Positions 26,423 through 35,565 of a stretch of 64,000 nt of DNA are shown here, one piece after another. Position numbers and translations under genes: made by a program. Origin of the DNA: Reyranellaceae bacterium (GTDB taxonomy: Bacteria; Pseudomonadota; Alphaproteobacteria; Reyranellales; Reyranellaceae); NCBI GenBank assembly GCA_022844045.1, contig JALHMM010000003.1, positions 62,001-126,000 of the forward strand. Direction: 5' to 3'. The first letter of the stretch is position 1. Each line of letters starts with the position of its first letter. The notes under the pieces were generated by a model, which had not been told where the DNA came from, ran no database searches, and saw nothing but the letters and a program-made list of their open reading frames with translations.

Positions 26423-27718
26423 GTGTCGACGGAAGCGCTCGTCGAACGCTTGATGGCGCGCCACCCGCGCGTCATCGATCTCGACTTCGCCCGGCTCAAG
26501 CGCCTGCTCGACCGCATGGGCAATCCCGAGAAGCGGCTGCCGCCGGTCGTGCATGTCGCCGGTACCAACGGCAAGGGCTCGCTCTGCGCCTATATGCGCG
26601 CCATGGCCGAGGCGGCGGGGTACCGGGTCCACGTCTACACCTCGCCACATCTCGTGCGCTTCAACGAGCGCATCCGGCTGGCCGGCACGATCATCGACGA
26701 CGACACGTTCGAAGCGGCGATCGAGGCCTGCGAGGCGGCCAATGGCGATGACCCCATCACCTTCTTCGAGATCGTCACGGCGGCGGCGCTCGACGTCTTC
26801 GCCGCGATTCCGGCCGAGTTGCTGGTGCTCGAGGTCGGACTGGGTGGGCGCTTCGACGCCACCAACGTCGTCGACGATCCGGCGGTGTGCGCGATCACGC
26901 CCATTGGCATCGACCACACCGGCTTTCTCGGCGACACGCTGGAGAAGATCGCCGGCGAGAAGGCCGGCATCATCAAATCAGGCGCGCCGGTCGTCGTCGG
27001 CCGTCAGCGCGAGGGGCCGGCCAAGGTGATCGAGGACACCGCACTCAGGCTGGGCGCGCCGCTGCACCGCATGGGCCGCGAGTGGCAGGTCACGCCCAAG
27101 GACGGTGGCTTTCACTATGAGAGCGCGCTGCTGAGCCTCGACCTGCCGGCCCCCAATCTCGCCGGCGCGCATCAGCTCGACAATGCCGGCACGGCGGTCG
27201 CCTGCGTCGAGCGCCTGCGCGCGCGCGGCATGGCGATCGACGATCAGGCGGTGCGCCGTGGTCTGGCGACGGTCGAATGGCCGGCGCGCCTGCAGCGCCT
27301 GCGGCGCGGACCACTGCCCGATTCGATGCCGCCGGGGGCCGAGATCTGGCTCGATGGCGGCCACAACGAGGATTGCGGGCTGGTGCTGGGCGCGCAGGCC
27401 AGGACCTGGGCGGCCGAGCCGGGCGCGCTGCCGCTGCACCTGGTCTTCGGCATGATGACCACCAAGGACGCCTCGGGCTTCCTGCGGCCGCTGGCGCGCC
27501 ACGCCGTCTCGGCCCGCGCCGTGCCGATCCATGGCCATGCCGCCTATAGCCCGCAACAGGCCTGCGCGAGGGCCGACGAGGTCGGCCTGCGCTGCCTGCC
27601 GGCCGACAGCGTCGCCACGGCCGTCGAGGACCTGCTGGCCAGCGAACCCGGCCCGTTCCGCATCCTGATCTGCGGCTCGCTTTACCTCGCCGGCGAGGTG
27701 CTGCGGCGGAATGCTTGA
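26423..27718 (+). CDS. folC: Bifunctional folylpolyglutamate synthase / dihydrofolate synthase
   Basis: The 431-residue Mur-ligase-like enzyme adds glutamate to dihydropteroate and folates. The ATP loop is VAGTNGKGSLCAYMRA, then YTSPHLVRFNERI and VGLGGRFDATNVV. The start is a GTG (26423), 11 bases after the accD stop. Length is standard. Confidence 0.95.
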   Translation: MSTEALVERLMARHPRVIDLDFARLKRLLDRMGNPEKRLPPVVHVAGTNGKGSLCAYMRAMAEAAGYRVHVYTSPHLVRFNERIRLAGTIIDDDTFEAAIEACEAANGDDPITFFEIVTAAALDVFAAIPAELLVLEVGLGGRFDATNVVDDPAVCAITPIGIDHTGFLGDTLEKIAGEKAGIIKSGAPVVVGRQREGPAKVIEDTALRLGAPLHRMGREWQVTPKDGGFHYESALLSLDLPAPNLAGAHQLDNAGTAVACVERLRARGMAIDDQAVRRGLATVEWPARLQRLRRGPLPDSMPPGAEIWLDGGHNEDCGLVLGAQARTWAAEPGALPLHLVFGMMTTKDASGFLRPLARHAVSARAVPIHGHAAYSPQQACARADEVGLRCLPADSVATAVEDLLASEPGPFRILICGSLYLAGEVLRRNA

Positions 27719-27724
27719 TCTTTT

Positions 27725-27846
27725 CCCTTCCCCCGGAGGGGGAAGGTGCCCGAAGGGCGGAAGGGGGATGCCTCAACGCGTTCGGTGTCCGTCTTCGGCA
27801 TCCCCCATCCGTCGCTCCGCGCCACCTTCCCCCTCCGGGGGAAGGG
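27725..27846 (+). repeat. Palindromic repeat family A, copy 2 (forward)
   Basis: It has the same order of arms as at 25365, ending CGTCGCTCCGCGCCACC. The core reads CTCAACGCG..CCGTCTTCGG. It lies between folC and the moxR-like gene (both plus) and fills most of their 262-base gap; the remaining about 130 bases hold no gene I can see. Confidence 0.9.
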
Positions 27847-27980
27847 AGGCAAAAGTTCCGCAGAGCGGGGCATCCGCGCCCGCCGCAACGCTGGCGCGGC
27901 GGGGGCTTGCCTTGTCAGCCTCCCGGGCCGCGTCTAACGTGAAACACGGGAACAAATGACGAAATCCGGAAAGACCTGAC

Positions 27981-28829
<849 letters not shown>

Positions 28830-28836
28830 GTTCTTT

Positions 28837-29003
28837 CCTTCTCCCCGCGTAGGCGGGGAGAAGGTGCCCGAAGGGCGGATGAGGGGCTTCACGTCGACAC
28901 GCGCGAGGCGTACGTCGTAAGCTCCGACAAACAGGATCGACGGTTGCGAAGCCCCTCATCCGGCGCTTCGCGCCACCTTCTCCCCGCCGTCGCGGGGAGA
29001 AGG
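28837..29003 (+). repeat. Palindromic repeat family A, variant copy (forward)
   Basis: It has the same logic as family A with arms CCTTCTCCCCGC..GCGGGGAGAAGG, GTGCCCGAAGGGCGGATGAG first and CGCTTCGCGCCACC last. Longer core, 167 bases overall. Both neighbours are plus strand. Confidence 0.85.
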
Positions 29004-29022
29004 ACAGACTGAGAGGCAGGCG

Positions 29023-30201
29023 ATGTTCACCAACTTCTTCCTCGAGCTCAAGAACGCCAAGGTGCCGGTCTCCATCAAGGAGTACCTGGCGCTGCTCGAG
29101 GCGATGGACGCCCATCTCGCCGACTACAGCGTCGACGATTTCTACTATCTCAGCCGCTCGATCATGGTGAAGGACGAGCGCAACATCGACAAATTCGATC
29201 GCGTCTTCGGCCATGTCTTCAAAGGCCTGGAGAAAGCCGCCGACGCCGCCACCGCCGAGATCCCGGAGGAATGGCTGCGCAAGCTGGCCGAGAAGCTTCT
29301 GACCGAGGAGGAGAAGAAGCAGATCGAGGCGCTGGGCGGCTGGGAGAAGCTGATGGAGACGCTGAAGAAGCGTCTCGAGGAGCAGCAGAAGCGCCACCAG
29401 GGCGGCAGCAAGTGGATCGGCACCGCCGGTACCTCGCCGTTCGGCGCCTTTGGATTCAATCCCGAGGGCGTGCGCATCGGCCAGGACAAGAACCGCGAGG
29501 GCCGCGCCGTCAAGGTCTGGGACAAGCGCGAGTACAAGAACCTCGACGACACCGTCGAGCTCGGCACGCGCAACATCAAGATGGCGCTGCGCCGCCTGCG
29601 CAAGTTCACCCGCGAGGGTCTGGAGACCGAGCTCGATCTCGACGACACCATCCGCAGCACGGCGCGCAACGCCGGCTGGCTCGACATCAAGATGGTCCCG
29701 GAGCGCAAGAACAAGATCAAAGTGCTGGTGATGTTCGACATCGGCGGCTCGATGGACGCGCATATCCGGGTCTGCGAGGAGCTGTTCTCCGCGGCGCGCA
29801 CCGAGTTCAAGCACCTCGAATTCTTCTACTTCCACAATTGCCTGTACGAGAAGCTGTGGAAGGACAACCGCCGGCGCCACACCGACACGACGCCGACCTC
29901 GCAGGTGCTGCACACCTATCCGTCGGACTACAAGGTGATCTTCGTCGGCGACGGCTCGATGAGCCCCTACGAGATCGTCTATCCCGGCGGCTCGGTCGAG
30001 CACTGGAACGAGGAAGCCGGCCAGGTCTGGATGCAGCGCGTCACCGACCTCTATTCAAGCGCGGTGTGGCTCAACCCGGTCCCTGAAAGGCACTGGCAGT
30101 ACACGCCCTCGATCCAGCTGCTCAAGCAGCTGATGAGCGATCGCATGTACCCGCTGACCTTGGGCGGCATCGAGAGCGCGATGAAGGAGCTGCGGCGGTA
30201 G
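29023..30201 (+). CDS. VWA domain protein (CoxE-like), MoxR partner
   Basis: The 392-residue protein has an N-terminal helical part (VPVSIKEYLALLEAMD), a charged middle (residues 95-130, with KKRLEEQQKRHQGG), and a VWA domain from about 230. The MIDAS segment reads FDIGGSMDAHIRVC, where DxSxS is expected, so the first Ser is Gly; EKLWKDNRRRHTDTTPT may supply the conserved Thr. The altered motif is shared by some CoxE-like relatives. Metal binding is therefore uncertain. It should act with the ATPase upstream as a chaperone. Confidence 0.87.
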   Translation: MFTNFFLELKNAKVPVSIKEYLALLEAMDAHLADYSVDDFYYLSRSIMVKDERNIDKFDRVFGHVFKGLEKAADAATAEIPEEWLRKLAEKLLTEEEKKQIEALGGWEKLMETLKKRLEEQQKRHQGGSKWIGTAGTSPFGAFGFNPEGVRIGQDKNREGRAVKVWDKREYKNLDDTVELGTRNIKMALRRLRKFTREGLETELDLDDTIRSTARNAGWLDIKMVPERKNKIKVLVMFDIGGSMDAHIRVCEELFSAARTEFKHLEFFYFHNCLYEKLWKDNRRRHTDTTPTSQVLHTYPSDYKVIFVGDGSMSPYEIVYPGGSVEHWNEEAGQVWMQRVTDLYSSAVWLNPVPERHWQYTPSIQLLKQLMSDRMYPLTLGGIESAMKELRR

Positions 30202-30254
30202 ACCGCAGCGACGGTGATCTGCTGACCGCCAGCTCCCGAGACCGCGAAACAAGG

Positions 30255-30764
30255 TTGCCACGACCGGCTTGGAACGCTGCTGAAGTACTGTTTGCGATTC
30301 CCAGTCTCAGGGCCGCGATGCTTGACTATGTCGAGCGCGATCAGCCAGCCAACGACGTGTACCCTTTGGTCGAGCAGGAAGCTCAGCGCCGGAGTATCGA
30401 CGGAGTAGATGTATTCGAAATCTTCCAGGCGATCACCGAACTGGCGATCGATGAGTTCCTGCGCTCGACGACCTTAGACCTCGTCGAGGTAGATCATGCC
30501 TACAGCAAGCTGGTTAAGAAGAGACGCGCACCTTTCTCACATTCTTTCGCCACACCCAATCTGGTCGATCAGGGGCGTGTTGAGAAAAGGCTGGGAGAGA
30601 CAGCGTATAGCGAAGCACTGGCGCAGTACCTCCGCAGACTACTGTCCGAACAGATCGCCGCAGCTGAAATTATTGATCGCTTTACGCGAGACTATCCCGC
30701 TCTCGCGGAAGGACTGAACTACTTCGAGATCATGTCGCTGATAGACGAACTGCACCGACGCTAA
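30255..30764 (+). CDS. Hypothetical protein, unrecognised
   Basis: The 169-residue frame starts at a TTG (AAGG upstream) or, shorter, at ATG 30318. It is acidic and helical (AMLDYVERDQPANDV, VFEIFQAITELAIDEFL, YLRRLLSEQIAAAEIIDRF). It has lower GC than its neighbours and no known motif. The stop overlaps that of the aspartate-dehydrogenase-like gene by four bases, convergent. Composition hints at acquisition from outside. Confidence 0.55.
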   Translation: MPRPAWNAAEVLFAIPSLRAAMLDYVERDQPANDVYPLVEQEAQRRSIDGVDVFEIFQAITELAIDEFLRSTTLDLVEVDHAYSKLVKKRRAPFSHSFATPNLVDQGRVEKRLGETAYSEALAQYLRRLLSEQIAAAEIIDRFTRDYPALAEGLNYFEIMSLIDELHRR

Positions 30765-31585
30765 GTGCTTACCCGCAGCGGCGCGGTCAGGCCGCGCAGG
30801 CAGGCGATAACGCTGGGCGCCACGATCTTGCCCGTGCGCGGGTTCTCCTCGCTGGGCACGTTCTCGATCTTCATCGTCAGCCGCGCGGTGTCGCCTTCGA
30901 CCTCGATGGTGTGGGTGTTGCGCTCGACGGTGGGATCGGCCCAGATCTCGAGCGTCGTGCGATCGGGACCGATACCGGCCAGCCCCAGCGCGGCGGCGAC
31001 GTTGACGTTGGCCGGGAAGCCCTTGGCGCCTTCGGTGGCGTTGCCCTGGAAGACCCGCTTGGGCTCGTTCAGCCCCTTCAGGGAAATGCCGCGTTCGACG
31101 AGATAGGGCGCGCCGTCGAGCCCGTTGGGCGGCTTGCGCGTGATCATGGTGACGCGCGTGATCTTGCCCTCGGCCAGCGCGCGCACCGCGTCGAAGCCCA
31201 GCAGGCCGCCGGTCGGCACGATCACCTGGCCGCCGCTCGCCTTGGCCTTGTCGACGAGGTCGAGGCGGCGCAGCAGGGCGCCGGCATTGACCGTCATCAG
31301 GATCTTGCCGGCACCGATCACTGAATCGCCCAGCGCGGAGAACGCGGCTGAGGGCGCGCAATCGACGATGATGTCGGCGTGTTGCGCCAGCTCTGCGCTG
31401 TCGACGACCTTCGGCGGCGTGGCGAAGCCGGCGACGGCTTTGGTCGTCTTGTCGCGGTCGCGGCCGGCGACGGCGCTGAGGTGCAGGCCGGGGATTCCCT
31501 GATCCAGGGCGCGGGCCACCTTGAGGCCGATGGTGCCGAGGCCTGCGATGGCGACGGAGCGGGATGCGTGGGCGGTGGTGGACAT
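30761..31585 (-). CDS. Aspartate dehydrogenase-like NAD(P) oxidoreductase
   Basis: The 274-residue protein has the Rossmann motif VAIAGLGTIGLKVARALDQG, VDCAPSAAFSALGDSVI, and the DUF108-type C-terminal domain (PANVNVAAALGLAGIGPDRT with the catalytic His expected later at NTHTIEVEG). It is related to NadX, which deaminates L-aspartate. The start is ATG 31585; the frame is open further upstream, which would collide with the divergent SDR gene. Substrate is not proven. Confidence 0.83.
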   Translation of the reverse strand: MSTTAHASRSVAIAGLGTIGLKVARALDQGIPGLHLSAVAGRDRDKTTKAVAGFATPPKVVDSAELAQHADIIVDCAPSAAFSALGDSVIGAGKILMTVNAGALLRRLDLVDKAKASGGQVIVPTGGLLGFDAVRALAEGKITRVTMITRKPPNGLDGAPYLVERGISLKGLNEPKRVFQGNATEGAKGFPANVNVAAALGLAGIGPDRTTLEIWADPTVERNTHTIEVEGDTARLTMKIENVPSEENPRTGKIVAPSVIACLRGLTAPLRVST

Positions 31586-31652
31586 GGTGGACGGGACGCG
31601 CGAGGTTTCAGGGGCGGCGAGCCTAGCCTGCCGCGCATGGGGAGAGAAGCGA

Positions 31653-32441
31653 ATGGCGGGTCGATTGGCGGGCAAGGTCGCGGTCGTGACGGGCGCGGCG
31701 CCGCGCGGCGAAGGTGTCGGCAACGGCATGGCCACGGCGATCATGTTCGCGCGCGAGGGCGCCAAGGTGGTGCTGGTCAACCGCGGGGCCGAGCGCGCCG
31801 AGGCGCTGGCCAAGCAGATCGCGGGCGAAGGCGGCGAGGCCGCGGTGTTCGCCGGCGACGTGACGCAGAACGACGCGGCGCAGGCGATGGCCGAGTTCGC
31901 GGTCAAGCGCTACGGCCGCCTCGACGTGCTGCACAACAATGTCGGCGTCGGCGGCCCGGGCACGCCCGAGACGGTGTCGATGGAGGACTGGAACCGCGTC
32001 CTGCAGACCAACCTCACCAGCTCGATGATCTGCTGCAAATACGCGATCCCCAAGATGCTGGAAGGCGGCGGCGGCTCGATCATCATGGTCTCGTCGATCG
32101 CCGGCGCGGTCGGCCTGTCGGGCAGCCCCGGCGCGGTGGCCTATGCGACAGCCAAGGCCGGCCTGCACGGCATGACCATGTCGATCGCCGCCGACTACGC
32201 GACGAAGAATGTGCGCTGCAATTGCCTGATCGTCGGCTCAGTGCACACGCCGATGGTGGCGCATCTCGGCGCCGAGGCACGCGAGCGGCGGCGCAAGATG
32301 GTGCCGATGCAGGTCGAGGGCACGGCGTGGGACATCGCCTATGGCGCGACCTATCTGGCGAGCGACGAATCGCGCTGGGTCACCGGCATCCTGCTGCCGA
32401 TCGACGGCGGCCTGACCGGCGTGCGGGCGTGGCCGCGGTAG
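31653..32441 (+). CDS. Short-chain dehydrogenase/reductase
   Basis: The 262-residue SDR has the cofactor loop VVTGAAPRGEGVGNG, NVGVGG (NNAG-type motif), catalytic Ser in MVSSIAGAVG and YATAK for Tyr-Lys. GVGNG differs from the classical TGxxxGIG but keeps the glycines. The start is ATG 31653 (GGGGAGAGAAG upstream). Substrate is unknown. Family A copy 3 separates it from the aldo/keto reductase. Confidence 0.9.
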   Translation: MAGRLAGKVAVVTGAAPRGEGVGNGMATAIMFAREGAKVVLVNRGAERAEALAKQIAGEGGEAAVFAGDVTQNDAAQAMAEFAVKRYGRLDVLHNNVGVGGPGTPETVSMEDWNRVLQTNLTSSMICCKYAIPKMLEGGGGSIIMVSSIAGAVGLSGSPGAVAYATAKAGLHGMTMSIAADYATKNVRCNCLIVGSVHTPMVAHLGAEARERRRKMVPMQVEGTAWDIAYGATYLASDESRWVTGILLPIDGGLTGVRAWPR

Positions 32442-32448
32442 TGGAATT

Positions 32449-32571
32449 CCCTTCCCCCGGAGGGGGAAGGTGCCCGAAGGGCGGAAGGGGGATGTTGAAG
32501 ACGAACTGAGGAGTCCGTCTTCAACATCCCCCATCCGGCGCTCCGCGCCACCTTCCCCCTCCGGGGGAAGG
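32449..32571 (+). repeat. Palindromic repeat family A, copy 3 (forward)
   Basis: GTGCCCGAAGGGCGG arm first, CGCTCCGCGCCACC arm last, core TTGAAGACG..CGTCTTCAA. Both neighbours are plus strand. Confidence 0.9.
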
Positions 32572-32593
32572 TAGAAACAAACAGGAGGACGAC

Positions 32594-33544
32594 ATGGAAC
32601 AGAAAGCTCTGGGCAAATCGACCATCAAGGTCGCGCCGCTGGCGTTCGGCGGCAATGTCTTCGGCTGGTCGGCCGACAAGGACACGTCGCACAAGCTGCT
32701 CGACCAGTTCGTCGATGCCGGCTTCAACCTGATCGACACCGCCGATGTCTATTCGATCTGGGTGCCGGGCCACAAAGGCGGCGAGTCCGAGACCATCATC
32801 GGCGAGTGGCTCGCCAAGCGCGGCGGGCGCGACAAGGTGGTGATCGCCACCAAGCTGGGCATCCCGATGGCGCCGGACAAGAAGGGCCTCAGCAAAGGCT
32901 ACATCGCCACCGCTGTCGAGGACTCGCTGAAGCGGCTGAAGACCGACTACATCGACCTTTACCAGTCGCACCGCGACGACCCTGATACGCCGGTCGAGGA
33001 GACGCTCGAGGCCTATGGCAAGCTGGTGAAGGCGGGCAAGGTGCGCGAGATCGGCGCGTCGAACTTCGAGGCGCCGCGCCTGAAGGCCTCGCTCGAGGCC
33101 AGCGCCAAGCACGGCTATCCGCGCTACCAGACCATCCAGCCGAACTACAGCCTGATGGAGCGCGGCAGCTACGAGGGCGATCTGGAGAAGCTCTGCGCCG
33201 CCGAGAAAGTCAGCTGCATCGGCTACTACTCGCTGGCCAGCGGCTTCCTCTCGGGCAAGTACCGCTCGGAAGCCGATCTCGGCAAGAGCGCGGCGCGCAG
33301 CTCGCGCGTGAAGGGCTATCTCAACGACAAGGGCATGAAGGTGCTGGCCGCACTCGACGATGTCGCCAAGCGCTTCTCGGCCAGCCCGGCGCAGGTCTCG
33401 CTGGCCTGGCTGATGGCCAAGCCCACCGTCGCCGCGCCAATCGCCAGCGCCACCTCGGCGGCGCAGCTCGCCGAGATCATGAAGGCCGCGACCATCAAGC
33501 TCGACGCCGCGTCCGTCGAGCAGCTCGACAAGGCCAGCGCGTGA
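32594..33544 (+). CDS. Aldo/keto reductase
   Basis: The 316-residue TIM-barrel NADPH oxidoreductase has FNLIDTADVYSIW with the catalytic Asp and Tyr, KLGIPMAPDKKGLSKG and a C-terminal cofactor region (VAAPIASATSAAQLAE). It is closest to the YajO/Tas-like group. GGAGG precedes the ATG. Substrate is unknown. Confidence 0.92.
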   Translation: MEQKALGKSTIKVAPLAFGGNVFGWSADKDTSHKLLDQFVDAGFNLIDTADVYSIWVPGHKGGESETIIGEWLAKRGGRDKVVIATKLGIPMAPDKKGLSKGYIATAVEDSLKRLKTDYIDLYQSHRDDPDTPVEETLEAYGKLVKAGKVREIGASNFEAPRLKASLEASAKHGYPRYQTIQPNYSLMERGSYEGDLEKLCAAEKVSCIGYYSLASGFLSGKYRSEADLGKSAARSSRVKGYLNDKGMKVLAALDDVAKRFSASPAQVSLAWLMAKPTVAAPIASATSAAQLAEIMKAATIKLDAASVEQLDKASA

Positions 33545-33549
33545 TTTTT

Positions 33550-33579
33550 CTCCCTCTCCCCGTGAACGGGGAGAGGGAG
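33550..33579. repeat. Perfect 13-bp stem-loop between the reductase and BNR genes
   Basis: CTCCCTCTCCCCG, loop TGAA, then the exact complement. It sits six bases after the reductase stop with TTTTT just before it. It could be a terminator on the minus strand or a REP hairpin of family D. Confidence 0.7.
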
Positions 33580-33598
33580 CGAAGACGGGAGGAAACCA

Positions 33599-34567
33599 AT
33601 GTCCACTCTGCTCTGCGTCGGCACCTCGGGTATGTCGGTGTGGTTCAGCCGCGATCTGGGCGAGACCTGGACGCGGCCCTACATCGAGTCCGGCCTTTAC
33701 CTGGAGTGCCGCGTCTGGTCGATGTCGGCGCATCCCAAACGGCCGGGCGAGGTGCTGGTCGGCACCGACATGGGTGTCTATCGCTGGCGCGAGAGCGAGA
33801 AGCATTGGACGCACCTGCCCTCGCCGCTCGACCAGCTGCATGTCTGGTCGCTGGTGCAGGCCCCTGACGATCCCGACTACCTCGTCGCCGGCACGCATCC
33901 CGCCGGTCTCTTCTGGTCGAGCGACGGCGGCGGCACGTGGACCCGCGCGCAATCGGCCTTCGCCGAGTCCTGCATCTTCGTCGGCAATCCCAGGGTGACG
34001 CAGATCCTGTTCGATCCGGTCGACAGCAACGTCATGTGGGCCAGCGTCGAGATCGACGGCGTGCATCGCTCGGAGGATCGCGGCCGCAGCTGGAAGAAGG
34101 TCGGCAGCGGCCTGCTGTCGGACGACATCCACGGGCTGGCCGTGGTGCGCAACGGCAGCAAGCTGGTCTACGCCACGACCAACAAAGGCCTGCATGTCAG
34201 CCGCGACGAAGGCAAGACGTGGGCGTTCCAGGAGCTGCCCTCAAGCTGGCAATACACCCGCACCATCGTGCCGCGCGCCGATGGCGATGCGACGGTGTTC
34301 CTGACCAACGGCAACGGCCCGCCGGGTTCGACCGGCCGCCTGCTGCGCAGCCGCGATCACGGCCAGCATTGGGAAGACGCCGGCCTGCCGGGCGAGCTGA
34401 ACTCGACGCCGTGGACCGTGGCGACCAACAAGTCGGATCCCAAGCTGATCTTCGTCTGCAGCAATCTCGGCCAGATCTTCCGCTCGACCGATGGCGGTGA
34501 AAGCTGGACACGACTGAAGCGCGAGTTCGGCGAGGTACGCTCGACGCTCTGGCAGACGGTGAATTGA
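33599..34567 (+). CDS. BNR/Asp-box repeat protein (sortilin/exo-sialidase-like propeller)
   Basis: The 322-residue protein has at least four Asp-box-like motifs: SRDLGETW, SSDGGGTW, SEDRGRSW, SRDEGKTW, SRDHGQHW and STDGGESW. These are spread across a six- or seven-bladed propeller. There is no signal peptide at the ATG. Such proteins bind or cleave glycans, or act as WD40-like scaffolds; catalytic residues of sialidases are not evident. Confidence 0.85.
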   Translation: MSTLLCVGTSGMSVWFSRDLGETWTRPYIESGLYLECRVWSMSAHPKRPGEVLVGTDMGVYRWRESEKHWTHLPSPLDQLHVWSLVQAPDDPDYLVAGTHPAGLFWSSDGGGTWTRAQSAFAESCIFVGNPRVTQILFDPVDSNVMWASVEIDGVHRSEDRGRSWKKVGSGLLSDDIHGLAVVRNGSKLVYATTNKGLHVSRDEGKTWAFQELPSSWQYTRTIVPRADGDATVFLTNGNGPPGSTGRLLRSRDHGQHWEDAGLPGELNSTPWTVATNKSDPKLIFVCSNLGQIFRSTDGGESWTRLKREFGEVRSTLWQTVN

Positions 34568-34582
34568 TCCGCTGCAACTCTA

Positions 34583-34707
34583 CCTTCCCCCGGAGGGGGA
34601 AGGTGGCGCGGAGCGCCGGATGGGGGATGTCGAAGACGGACTCCTGCGTTCGTCTTCGACATCCCCCTTCCGCCCTTCGGGCACCTTCCCCCTCCGGCGG
34701 AAGGGAA
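34583..34707 (-). repeat. Palindromic repeat family A, copy 4 (reverse)
   Basis: GGTGGCGCGGAGCGCC arm first and CCGCCCTTCGGGCACC arm last on the plus strand, i.e. reversed relative to copies 1-3. It lies between convergent genes. Confidence 0.9.
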
Positions 34708-34713
34708 GACTGA

Positions 34714-35565
34714 CTACTTCAACGGAAAGCCCAGCGCGTTGAGCCAGGGGCGCATCTGCTCGCGGCCGGTGACGGCGGCGATGCGCTGCTTGATGCGCGC
34801 GGTCCAGGAATCGGTCGGCAAGTTCTGGCGGCGCGAGAAGGCGCCCAGGACCTCGTCGTAGCGCGCGATGTGCTGGGCTTCGCCGGCCTGCTTGTACGTC
34901 TCGTAATGCAGGATGGCCGCTTGCGGCAGGCGCGGCTTGACCTCGGCGTTAGCGGCGGGATCGGCGTAGCCGATGCACAGGCCGAAGATGCCGAAAGCGC
35001 CCGGCGGCAGGTCGAGCAGCTTGGCCACCGCCTGCGGATCGTTGCGCATGGCGCCGATATAGACCATCGACAGGCCCAGCGACTCCGCCGCCGTCACCGC
35101 GTTCTGCGCCGCCAGCGCCGCGTCGACCGCCGCGACCAGGAATGTCTCGGTCCACGGCAGGCCATTGGTGCCACTGCCGTGCTTCTCACCGATGCGCTCC
35201 AGCCTCGAGAGGTCGGCGATGAACACCATATACAGCGGGCACTCCTCGATGTGCTTCTGGTTAGCGGCGATGCGCGCCAGTTCCTTGCGCTTGGCCGGAT
35301 CGTCGACCACGACCACCGACCAGGCCTGCAGGTTGGAGCTGGTCGAGGCCGACTGCGCCGCCGCGATCATGGTCTCCAGCGTGCCCTCGGGCACCGGCGT
35401 CGGCAGGAAGCGGCGCACCGAGCGATGGCCGAGCATGACGCCGATGGTCTCGTTCCATAGCGCAGCCGGCGGCACGGCGTCGGCGCCGTAGCGCGCCGCC
35501 AGCGCTTCGCTCCTGTCGTCGGCCACCTTGGTGATCGTGTCCATCCAATGCGTCTCCGTCGTCAC
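34714..35565 (-). CDS. Nitroreductase family protein (NfsA-like)
   Basis: The 283-residue FMN enzyme has the RSVRRFLPTPVPEGTLETMI N-terminal FMN loop, AAQSASTSSNLQAWSVVVVD, and ESLGLSMVYIGAMRNDPQAV with FGLCIGYAD. This is typical of NfsA-type oxygen-insensitive reductases, acting on quinones or nitro compounds. The GTG start overlaps the stop of the upstream MFS gene (GTGA), so they form an operon. Confidence 0.9.
   Translation of the reverse strand: MTTETHWMDTITKVADDRSEALAARYGADAVPPAALWNETIGVMLGHRSVRRFLPTPVPEGTLETMIAAAQSASTSSNLQAWSVVVVDDPAKRKELARIAANQKHIEECPLYMVFIADLSRLERIGEKHGSGTNGLPWTETFLVAAVDAALAAQNAVTAAESLGLSMVYIGAMRNDPQAVAKLLDLPPGAFGIFGLCIGYADPAANAEVKPRLPQAAILHYETYKQAGEAQHIARYDEVLGAFSRRQNLPTDSWTARIKQRIAAVTGREQMRPWLNALGFPLK

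Noticed and set aside
33550..33579. Rho-independent terminator for the aldo/keto reductase
   Set aside because: The stem is strong but the T-run lies before it on the plus strand, so it fits a minus-strand terminator or a REP hairpin better; it is listed as a repeat.
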